Source: Brugia malayi
Taxonomy: Eukaryota; Nematoda; Chromadorea; Rhabditida; Onchocercidae
Reading direction: 5' to 3'
Length of the DNA stretch: 64,000 nucleotides
NCBI RefSeq assembly: GCF_000002995.4
Contig: NW_025062478.1
Span: forward strand, 9,745,001 to 9,809,000
Below, piece by piece: positions 51,712 through 61,895 of the stretch. The notes under the pieces were generated by a model. It saw only the letters and a program-made list of their open reading frames with translations. It searched no databases and was not told the DNA's origin. Position 1 is the first letter of the stretch. Each line of letters starts with the position of its first letter. Both the position numbers and the translations under genes were made by a program.

Positions 51712-51719
51712 TATTTCAG
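51712..51719 (+). other. Probable spliced-leader acceptor of the GSKIP-domain gene
   Basis: TTATTTCAG ends at 51719. The first ATG after it is the proposed start at 51898, which fits trans-splicing with a 178-base leader. Confidence 0.45.
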
Positions 51720-51775
51720 TGATTGGTGCGAAAAATTAATTATATTGGAATTGATTATAAAATCAAAGAATATAG

Positions 51776-51895
51776 CAACAACAGCAACAACAATAGCAAC
51801 AGCGACAACGATAACAATAGTAACAATAACAATAGCAACAACAACAACAACAACAATAGCAACGACAACAACAATAGCAACAACAACAACAAAGA
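51776..51895 (+). promoter_or_regulatory. CAA-rich, ATG-free 5' leader
   Basis: About 120 bases of CAACAA, AGCAACAAC and AACAATAG units, nearly without G pairs or T runs, directly upstream of the ATG. CAA repeats form little RNA structure and are known to allow efficient ribosome scanning. The role here is inference. Confidence 0.5.
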
Positions 51896-51897
51896 AA

Positions 51898-54800
51898 ATG
51901 TCTACTGATCCGCCAATGTATCCAAAGATTTCGAGTGCATCGATGGGTGACTGTGAAAATAGATTATCATACTTTGGTGATAATCACATATTATGCTATA
52001 ACCGACGTCGTTCTATACCATTGTAAGTTTAATATTTAATTCATCTTTATAAAATTTTATTAAATTAAAATTTTTTTAATGATAATAATTAGTATATGAA
52101 AATTTATGATAGCAATTTTTAACATAATTTTACTTGCATTATTACTTGTATTTATTTGCATTTCTTACATTTAAATTTTTTTAAAAATTTTCCTTTAATT
52201 CTTTTAGATTTCCTATTCTATCATTTTTTAACTTATGGAACTAATTATAAAATTAAACAATGTAATATTTATTAAAATGGAATAGCAAGAATTTCAGTAC
52301 TCAATTAATCAGTTTATTAAATGATTGAATTATTCAAATAAATATTAAAAATATCATTGAATATTTAAATTATTTCATTTCAATTACTTTTTTATTCATT
52401 TCGATCACTCATATTTCTTCCACCAATTTTCTTAATCTTTGTAATATTTGTTAAAATAGAATAGCAAAAACTTTGATATATTATTATTACTTAATATTCA
52501 TTTAATCAATTTATTGAATAATTGAATTATTCAAATAAATATTAAAAATATCATTGAATATTTAAATTATTTCATTTCAATTACTTTTTATTGATTTCGA
52601 TTATTCATTTTCTTCTAATAATTTTGTTTTAATTTGATCATATATGCAAAAAGTGTAACATCAATCTTCATCTATCCTTCACGTCATTCCGAAATCGATG
52701 TGACGAATGTTGACATCATTCTGTCATAAAACATTTGAAAAAAAGAAAAAAGAAAAGTTCCATAAGAATAATTTATGTATGCTTTCCATCTTTTAAAGGC
52801 TTTTAAAAATTAAATTATTACAGATTAAAACAAACATTTAAAGAATTATATTAATTTATTGAAGGCATTTCTTCTTTTCTTTTCCTTTTTATTTCATTCT
52901 ATTATGATAATTTTGATCAATGATCGAAATATAGGTGATGATTAAGCATAGAATAAGTCTAAAATTACATTTATTATACTAATAATTTATCATTATCATA
53001 AAATTAATAGAAGAAAAAAAAATAAACTAAAATGCTTCTTAGTTTAATAAAATTTAGCTTTTGTTTTTTCTATAATTATAAATTTTTTTCTCGAATAAAG
53101 AAAAAACTATGTGAAAAAAATTTCTTTTTTTTGCTTTCTCTCTCTCTCTCTCTCTCTCTATTTGAAGCAAACTGATGTGAATTAATTACTGATAAGAGAA
53201 ATTTTTCTCAGCTATTTTTAATCACTTTCATTTATTATATATTTATTTCAAGCAAATTTGATATGAATTTAATTGATATGAACTGATAACAAAAATAAGA
53301 TAAGAAATGAGGAAAATATTTTTAATGCATTGAGTGATTTTTATCAATTATGTTGATTTAATTGATGATAAGTGATAGCTTTAAAGAAACTGAAGTTTCC
53401 ATGCAATTGTTTAGAGTGATTAAAGATAAAATTACGCTCAAAAACAAAGATAGGGTATTTTTGCTTCCCATATATTATCAGTGATTAAAATTTTTGCACT
53501 CACAGAGAAAGATAGGGTATTTTTGCTTTCCATAAATTTGGGTATTATTATCAGTGATTAAAATTTTTGCACTCACAGAGAAAGATAGGGTATTTTTGCT
53601 TCCCATAAATTTGGGTATTATTATCAGTGATTAAAATTTTTGCACTCACAGAGAAAGATAGGGTATTTTTGCTTCCCATAAATTTGGGTATTATTATCAG
53701 TGATTAAAATTTTTGCACTCACATAGAAAGATAGGGTATTTTTGCTTCCCATAAATTTGGGTATTATTATCAGTGATTAAAATTTTTGCATATTGAAATA
53801 TAAAACTTTTAATTAATTTCATTTGCACTGTTAATATTAGAAAGAGAGATAAGATTGAAGTTTACCTGTAATTGATAGGAGGAAAAATGATAGTGAAATT
53901 TCCCAAACATTTAAAATTTTGAAGTAATAATTACTGATAAGAAGATAAGAAATAGATTGGTCAATAATAGATTATATATATTTGAATTTACATATATATG
54001 TATTTTACCTTTTGATATTTGCTACTTTTCTAGTTATATCTTTTTTGTTCTAATTTTGTTACAATTGAAATTAAATTTTCTAATTAAGAAGTTCTAATCA
54101 AATTTCAATTTTTGTTATATTTATATTTATGACTGATAAAAGATAAGCAATCATTTAGCCCAATTAATTATAATATGATTAGACTGATAGATTAGTAATT
54201 AAATGTTGTTCATTAGAATATAAAATATTTGAATTTTTTCTTTTGCATTTTTGTTTAAAAATAAATATTTACTCATTTTTTTCTGTCTAATATAACTTTA
54301 TATGAAATTATAAATTAATTAATGAGCAATAGTTTTCTTGTTTACATTTGTAATAGATGCTAAAATTGAGTAAATAAGATAATTCTTATACTTATGTTAC
54401 TTCTCTTATTACTTAGTTTACTTGTAAAAATTTTCTTTTTTTTTTTTGCTTATTTGATCTGTTCTCATCTTACTTGTTTACTTGTAAAATATTTTGCGAA
54501 CTTTAGCAACATAATAATAATAATAATAATATATTAACTAAGATTTTATTCAATAATACATTTTGATGATTGGATGATGAACTTAATTTAACTATGATTT
54601 ATCTGTCGATTTTTATTGAAATATAATTAATAACAGCAATAATAATAATAGCATCATTAATAATGATGATAATAATAATAATAATATTAATAATAGCAGT
54701 AATAATAACAATAATAATAACAACAGTAATAATATAACAATAATAATGTTGGTAACAGTAGCAATAATAATAAAATTATTAAATAAGCTCTATTTATTAA

Positions 54801-57800
54801 AACATTTCGCTAATTGGATAATGAGTTTAATTTAACTATGATTTATCTATCTGATTTTATTAAACTAATAATAGTAGTAATATTAATAATAATAATAATA
54901 ATAGCAATAATAGTAACAGTAATAATAATAATAATAAAGTTACTAATTAAGCTTTATTTATTAATACATTTTGTTGATTAGACTCCCTCTATCCACCTGA
55001 TTTTATTAATTTACTATTTCATTATTTCGTTGTTTTAGCAATCAAAAGTGTATCACAAAATCTCGAACAATGCCTTATCCATTGTACAGCGAATGTTGCG
55101 AGAATTCATTGCCCAATTCTCGTTGTAGTGCTAATGTGCTAGCTGATTGCTTAAAATCGTCACCTTTATATCGTCGACAAGAGTAAGTCACTCTCTTTGT
55201 CACCAATAATCCTTTTTTTTTTTTTGTTGTTTCATTTTTTAAAGAAGATAAAACGAGAAGGATGACACTACGATACAAATAATTGGGAGATATACTTTCA
55301 TATTTATAAGTAAAATATCATGTGACAATGTATCATTATCGAAGTTATCCCATTATGGTGACAATGAAATGAGTGTCACAGTGTCACATTCATTACTTTT
55401 AGTTTAATGGAGATCTATTTTTAGTAGAATTTTATAAGTTTTTAAAATATTTACAGTAGTAATATTAACTGATGATTTTTACTAATCAATTTTAGATTAT
55501 GCTTTGCAGTAAGTTGAAAAAGATACAGAGCAAGTGATAAAATGATAAGTTAAAAATAAGTTAAAATGAGTTAAATATGAGTTAAAACGATAAATTTTAA
55601 ATTAAATAATTTTTTATTGAAAGTTTTAAAATTACATTAGAAGAGAAAAATCTGAGATTTAGTATATTTTCTCAGATTTTTTAATTTATTGTTTATTTTT
55701 TTTTTTGTTTTTTTTAATACAATTTTGATTTGAAATTATTTCATTTTATTATTTTTTTTAACGCAATTTCCTTATCAGCTTATTACTTATTCATTTTCTT
55801 ATAATTTCTTTTAATTTAAAAAATAAACAAAGAAGGTTAATCAGATTTGATTTTGAATTTCTTTTTCTGCTTTGTTTTACAAATATTTTTGCTTTATTTA
55901 TTTATTTTCTTTTTTTTTTTTTATTATCATTAACGTTCAACTATTATATTTTTAAATTTTTATCAAAATAATTTATCTTTCGTATATATATTAGCAAATA
56001 GCAATTTCTGTACAATAAATACATTTTGATCATTCATTCAATTTATAAGAAATAAAATTTTGTAGATCAGAACGATGGGGACAAGCGATCAATTATTATC
56101 AGGAAATGATGAATAATCGTGATCAATGCTGTACATCACCGCCTAATTCACCAGTCAATTTAGGAACATCACATAAATATTCCGCCTGTGGTAAAGATCA
56201 TTTTTTGTTTTTGTTGATTATAATTTCTCTTTCTTTTTGTAGGGACAAGTAAGAAACATAATAATAATAATAATTATTATTATTATTATATAATAATTAT
56301 AATAATAATATATTATTATTATATAATAATTATAATAATTATTATTATTATTATAGCTTTGTTAGAAGAAATGAGATATGCAGTAATTATTTTTAGATAT
56401 TTTTCCAATTTTTAATCGTTTATTTATTTTTTCAATAGATTGCATACATTTATTTACCTATCTAATGCTTATTAAAATTCATTTTTTTTTTTTTAAATAG
56501 TACCATAAAATGGGTATTATTTGAAAAATAAGAAGTATAATAATAGCTTTGTTAGAAAAATGAGATATGAAGTAATTATTTTTAGATAATTTTCCAATTT
56601 TTAATCGTTTATTTAAATTTTGTTTTCAATAAATTGCAAGTATTTACCTATTATTTATTAATTATTATTATTTTTTCTTTTTTTTTTTTTCGTAAATAGT
56701 ACCATAAAATGGGTATTACTTTAAAAGAGCAAAAAAAAAAAAACTTTGATTGGCGGTTTTTTTTTTCTTTCATTTTTTTTTTGTTTTTCGTTTTTTGTTT
56801 TATTTCTTTCTTTATTTCATTTATTACTACTAGTCCGTATTACTTTATGTGGAGAAAAGTTAATTAAATATTTGATTTAAAATTCATTTTAGGTGCATCA
56901 TTCTCGGCTTGTGATTCACCACTGGGTGACATTGATAATTTATATACAGTAGGTTCATTGAGTGGAAGCCTAATGGGGTTTGTTTGTTCTTATCATTTAT
57001 CACTTATTTAATTTTAATTACTAACTTATTTGAATTATTCACTGCAAATTTTTAGTTGTAGCAAAATTTCGAATTTTAATTTTGGAACTTTTTATCACTA
57101 TTTCTTCTTAATAAATTATTATTAATCATAAATTAATTTCATATCATTTTGATCAAATAAATTATCACATTTTATTTGAACTATTTAATGCTTTCTATTC
57201 ACAAAAAAAAAAATTCAAATTTTTCTTCGTAAAAATCAAAAATTTAAATTTTTCTTCGTTTTTTTTTTTTTTTTTTTTTTAAACTCTACTGATAAGTGGA
57301 ATAATATGAAAAGAAAAAAAGATAAGATATTATCACTGAAACATTTTTTTTTTTTTTTATTTTTATTTCAATCAGTTAAATGCAATTTTCTCGCACTAAA
57401 CATGCATTTATCATTTTTTTTAGCAAAAAAAAAGAAAAAATTTTTTAGCAAAAAAAAAAAGAAAAAATTTTTTAGCAATTGTTAGATTTTACGAATTGGA
57501 AAATATTTTGCACTAACAAACTTATTAATTATATATTTTTGCCAAAGTAATGTTTCGACAAAAAGTTAATTAGTAGGCAAAAAGGAAAGCAAATAATTGG
57601 GGAAAAAGAAAGTTTTACTTAATTTATTGCTTATTTTATTGTTATATTTAAGCTAATTTTTTTTGTTTATCAATTAATCAAAGTTTAAACATTTGACTGT
57701 TTTTCTTGTGAAATAGTTTCTTTTGCTCGTTTCTTGTATTTAAACAATTTATAAAATTAGAATTTATCTATAGATTATAAGCAAAATTATTCATTTGATA

Positions 57801-59457
57801 CAATTTTAAAGAATTGAAAAAAGATAATATATAAATTTTATGAGAATAGAATCTAATTCTTTTGTAAATTCATAAATAATTTGATAGGTTTTACTCTATC
57901 AAAGTAAGGTGTTACTCTAATCAAAGTAAGATGTTACTCTAATCGAAGTAACAACAATTTATGGAATAATATTAGTTTCCAAATGATATTTAAGAGATTA
58001 TTGTTGAAGATTTTTTAATGCAGTCTAAAAGGAATCTTGAAATTTGTTCTTATAAGTTAATCATTTTTTAATTTATTTTCTTAGGTTAATTTTTAAGATT
58101 GATTTCTTATAAATTAATGATTTTTTTTTTTTTTTCAAAAAAACTTTTCATAGATTAAATTTATTTAGAATAATCGTAGAGTTAGTATATAATATTATTT
58201 TTTCTTGAATGCTCCTCTCAAATTTATTCAACTAGCAAAATTTTAATATTTTTATAAATTTTTAATTCCTTTCTTTTTTAACTCTCAAATTTTCATTTTC
58301 CTATCTGAAATTGTCTTAACAGTACTTTATCTTTATCATTTTATCACTTTATCATTTTATTTACATGTGCAATATATATATATATGTATGCTTAAAAGTT
58401 GAAAATTGGATGAGAGAGTGAAAAAGAAGTAAACTTTAAAAAAAAAAAAAAATGAAATTCATTGGTAGTTAAAAGTTCACTGATTGATTTGAGAATGGGA
58501 AACGAAAAGGAAGAAATACTCTTTTTTTTTTCTTTTTTTGTTTTTTTTTTTTTCAAATATATTAAACTATACAAACTTTTGTTTCGTTCAAATAGCAAAA
58601 TAAGTTGTTCAAAACATTTTCACCTGTCAGTTTTTTTCTTTATTCGATAAAATTATGCAACAAAAATAAAATGGATCGTTTATCAATTGGGTTTGTTTAT
58701 TTGTTTATTTGTTGTCTTTTTGATTACTAATATTTTAATTGTCTAAAGTATCTTCTAATGATTATTGTTTATCTTATAAATATTACTATTTTAAATGCTA
58801 ATTTTAATTATTGATGTTATAAAATGATGATACTGATTAGAAAATAGGAAATGTAGTAAATTTAAATTTAAAATTCTTTTTAAAATTAATTTTATTCATG
58901 CTACTATTTACTAATTTCTTTCAATGCATATTATTACCTAAAATATATCATTTTTTTCTCATTTTCTCTTATTTCTGTACAAATAAAGCAATAATTTAAA
59001 TTTATTTCAAACCATTAAAATTGTTTCAATATTAATTTTTGAAAATTATTAATAAATAAGAGGAAAAATTATATTTTAATTTCTTTTTTTTTTTTTTTTA
59101 AAGAAACATTATTAGAGAAAAATACCTCAACTAGATTCGGTTCCAATTCTCTCCCTTTTCCTAATGTTTATTAATATTTAAGTTTTTAAGCTAATTTAAT
59201 TGCCAAATTCTTTTACAATATTTTAAGTTAAATAGTTTATTAGTATTTAAGTTACAAAATTTGATTACTTTATTTATTTATTTATTTTTTTGTTAAAGTG
59301 TACACATACTCATACGATTAATATTATTATTGTTGTTGTAGTTAATTCTTTTTTTTTAAAAAAAAAAAAATCTAATTGTTTTGATTATATTTTGTTAGAT
59401 TATATTTTAGTTTATTTAAAAAATTGAAACGAAAACAAAAGATAAAAAAAGTAATTT

Positions 59458-59490
<33 letters not shown>

Positions 59491-61895
59491 TATTAATCCA
59501 ATAATTGTTTACTTAACTTTTCAGATTTTTACTGTAATATTTTATCAAATAATAACACTGCTTTCATTTATTTCATTAAAATTACGATCTCATTTTTAAA
59601 TTTAAAACTAATATTTTAACTTTTTTTTAAGATTAAAACTACTGTTTTAACTATTTTTTTAAATTAAAATTATTATTTTAACACAATTTTCAGTGAAATC
59701 TAGTTCAATACGCATCTATTATACAATTCAAATATTTTTTATCTATCGATTTTTTTTTTAATCTAACTAATACTAAATGATTTGCATAATTAATTTTATA
59801 TACAATAATTTGATAAAGTAATTTGAAGTTTGACGAAAGGTTAATAATTTGTAGATAAATTTAAATTGATATCAATTTTATAAAATATTCCTTTCTTGTA
59901 ATCTCTAGAAATGAGGAAGGAAAATTCAACTAAACTTTTTCTTTTGATCTTTAGAAATGGCAAAAAATCCATTTCTAAACTTTTTTCTTGCAATTTTTAA
60001 AAATGAAAAATTTTTTTTACCTTTTCACCTATTTTATTTTATTTCTTTCAGATCTTTTCCGTCATTAACACGTGTATCAACAAAAAATCGAAGTTTACAT
60101 GGAACAAATCCACAATCTCGTGGTGAATCATCGCTTGAATTAGAAGCAATTGCTGCTGTGCATGAACTTTCATTTGCTGTGCAAACAATTTCAGTTTCCG
60201 AAATACTTCCTCGAACACCGGATTTAATCTTTGTTAATGTCACCACTACTGAAGGTTACCACCGGAAAAGAAAATTTCATTTTCTTCATTAAAAAAGAAA
60301 ATTCATTATTATAAAGAATATATTATATATTGAAATATTAACTTGACGATTTCCATTCAAGATGCGTCTATTTAGGCTTTTTTTCCTGAAATATTTGAGC
60401 TAATTGTTCTTACGTAAAGGTCACGTACGCTAACGTAAGTACAGAATTGTGGTAAAGTAATTTGAAAGGATGGATAGCAAAAGTATAGCTATACTGAGAT
60501 ATATAGCATTACGGAATACTAATGTTTTAGTTTATTCTATCAAATGTTTCTATAAATCATTTCATAACTTTTAAATTATTGTTAAAGTCATAATGTTTAT
60601 TTATTTATTTACTCAATTAATTAATTTATTTATTTAATTTTATTTACTCATTGCCTAATTAATTTACTTATCTAATTTTTTTAAATTAACTAATTAATTT
60701 CATAACTCTTAAATTATTGTTAAAGTGATAATTTTTATTTATTTGTTTGCTCAATTATTTAATTAATTAATTTATTTATTTACTTATTCACTGCTTAATT
60801 AATTAATTTGCTTAAATTAATTAATTAATTTCATAATTCTTAAATTATTGTTAAATTGATAATGTTTATTTATTTACTTAGGTCAACCATACTGCTTGGA
60901 ACTAACATTAAAAGGTTGGCGTATCACGTCATTACGTCATGATTGCATGCACGGTGACTATACACGTTTGGAACTTTTCACCGTATACTATGACACGTTG
61001 TATGATTTAATGGATAAATTGTCACCAAATTATAGAAATCTTTTCAGTGAAAAATTAGCACAAAAATTACGTATGCTTCAGGTAAATTTCTTTTCTTTTT
61101 TGTTTTCATAAATTTCTTTTTTCATTTATCTAAAAAAAAAAAAAGAAGTAAATAAATAGAATAGAAAATGTTAATTAATATAATTTTAATTTTTTACAAT
61201 TTGTTTAAAATATATTATCTAATTTTTGTTGTTATTATTATTATTATTTCTTTGAAATTATCATAAATTTCTTTCAATATTTTTGCATTAATTCATTTTT
61301 TTTTTAAAAAAAAGGTGAAAAAATAAAAGAAAAAAATGTTGAATTAACTAATTGTTAGTTAATTAAGTAAAAAAAAAACTTAATTAGTTAATTTAATAAA
61401 AAAATAAAACTTAATTAATCAAGTTTTATTTTTTTATAATTTGCCAATATATTACCCGATTTTTTCTTTTACTTCTTTAAAAGTATACTATAATGCCAAT
61501 ATTATCATTATTTTATTAATCAAATAAATACTTTTTTATCTTATCATAAAACATTTCATACAAACATATCATTTTATATTTAAAAATTTTCTCCCTTTTT
61601 TTCCCTTTTTAATCTTCTATTTCTAATCTTTATTTAAAGCATTTAATTATAGACTGATGATGATGATGATGATGATGATGATAATGGTGATGGTGATGGT
61701 GATGGTAATGATAAGGATAATAATAATGATAATGATAATGATATGATAGCTTCAACACCATTTTCTACTGCTACACAATCAACAAATTTAACTGATAATT
61801 TAGACAACACTGAAACACCAAATCGTCATACAACTTCAACAGATGACTCACAATCAAATGATAATGTTATCAGTCATGATGAAAATGATGATTAA
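51898..61895 (+). CDS. GSKIP-domain protein with Cys/Ser-rich N-terminus and poly-Asp tail
   Basis: Seven exons, 51898-52022, 55039-55182, 56066-56190, 56893-56977, 60052-60254, 60882-61081 and 61653-61895, are in phase and give 374 residues. Residues 1-185 are low in known motifs but rich in Ser, Asn and Cys (CCENSLPNSRCSANVLADC, DQCCTSPPNSP). Residues of about 189-294 match the GSKIP family: LEAIAAVHELSFAVQTISVS, YCLELTLKGWRITSL, then YYDTLYDLMDKLSPNYRNLF and EKLAQKLRML. Vertebrate GSKIP (about 139 residues) binds GSK3-beta and anchors PKA, with cytoplasmic roles in Wnt and kinase signalling; the GSK3-binding C-terminal helix appears present. The last exon encodes nine Asp in a row, Gly-Asp repeats and a Thr/Ser/Asp-rich tail. 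Introns 1 and 4 are 3 kb each and full of repeats. The long N-terminal extension is not recognised. A poly-A signal candidate is at 62512-62517. Confidence 0.87.
52250..52600. repeat. Direct duplication of about 197 bp in intron 1
   Basis: The block containing TGAATTATTCAAATAAATAT starts at 52326 and recurs at 52523, with matching flanks (AATAGCAA, TTTCATTTCAATTACTTTTT). The copies have diverged slightly. Confidence 0.85.
53130..53160. repeat. CT dinucleotide microsatellite
   Basis: An uninterrupted TCTCTCTCTCTCTC run within intron 1 of the GSKIP-domain gene. Confidence 0.88.
53446..53785. repeat. 73-bp satellite carrying a GATA-like site, five copies
   Basis: AAAGATAGGGTATTTTTGCT recurs at 53446, 53508, 53581, 53654 and 53727. 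The last four copies are spaced exactly 73 bp and are almost identical; the first is 11 bp shorter. Each copy contains TTATCAGTGAT (53475, 53548, 53621, 53694, 53767), whose reverse complement holds ACTGATAA. Confidence 0.93.
54500..54985. repeat. Three-copy composite repeat with AAT tracts
   Basis: Blocks with TTTATTNAATACATTTTGNT and TTTAACTATGATTTATCT recur near 54545, 54785 and 54950, each followed or preceded by an AATAATAGC microsatellite. The copies are diverged. It lies in intron 1 of the GSKIP-domain gene. Confidence 0.75.
56262..56355. repeat. Palindromic AAT/ATT cluster
   Basis: AATAATAATAATAATTATTATTATTATTAT and two further inverted AAT/ATT blocks in a row can fold into nested hairpins. 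It lies in intron 3 of the GSKIP-domain gene. Confidence 0.85.
56354..56720. repeat. Direct duplication of about 190-200 bp
   Basis: TAGCTTTGTTAGAA recurs at 56354 and 56544, and TACCATAAAATGGGTATTA at 56501 and 56700, with similar DNA in between. The offset grows from 190 to 199 through small insertions. Confidence 0.85.
57418..57476. repeat. Short tandem repeat TTTTTTAGCAAAAAAAAA
   Basis: TTTTTTAGCA followed by poly-A and GAAAAAA occurs two to three times in a row with a period of about 26 bp. Confidence 0.8.
59459..59488. repeat. Homopolymer of 30 T
   Basis: An uninterrupted run in intron 4 of the GSKIP-domain gene; its exact length is uncertain in any assembly. Confidence 0.88.
60560..60870. 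repeat. Tandem repeat of about 130-140 bp in intron 5
   Basis: CATAACTTTTAAATTATTGT-type blocks start near 60562, 60700 and 60830, each followed by TTTATTTATTT and TTAATTAATT stretches. About two full units and one partial unit occur just upstream of the exon 6 acceptor. Confidence 0.8.
61396..61437. repeat. Perfect 17-bp inverted repeat (hairpin)
   Basis: ATAAAAAAATAAAACTT at 61396-61412 and its exact reverse complement at 61421-61437 flank an 8-base loop. It lies in intron 6 of the GSKIP-domain gene. Confidence 0.9.
61656..61745 (+). repeat. Coding GAT/GGT microsatellite (poly-Asp tail)
   Basis: Nine GAT codons, then alternating GGT/GAT and AAT/GAT codons at the start of the last exon of the GSKIP-domain gene. 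The in-frame triplet tract is likely to vary in length between individuals. Confidence 0.88.

Larger units (their letters stand above)
43013..51719. other. 8.7-kb gene-free region between divergent genes
   Basis: Lies between the WIPI/ATG18 start (minus) and the GSKIP-domain gene (plus). The first part includes a less AT-rich stretch at 44560-44720. The rest holds simple and tandem repeats: AAT at 46385-46735, a 79-bp array near 47890-48140, CA at 48475-48550, purine and CT tracts at 49195-49240 and 49801-49855, a GAT hairpin at 50805-50864 and a 36-bp array at 51310-51640. Reading frames at 44504-44788 and 45528-45725 lack coding character. Confidence 0.6.
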
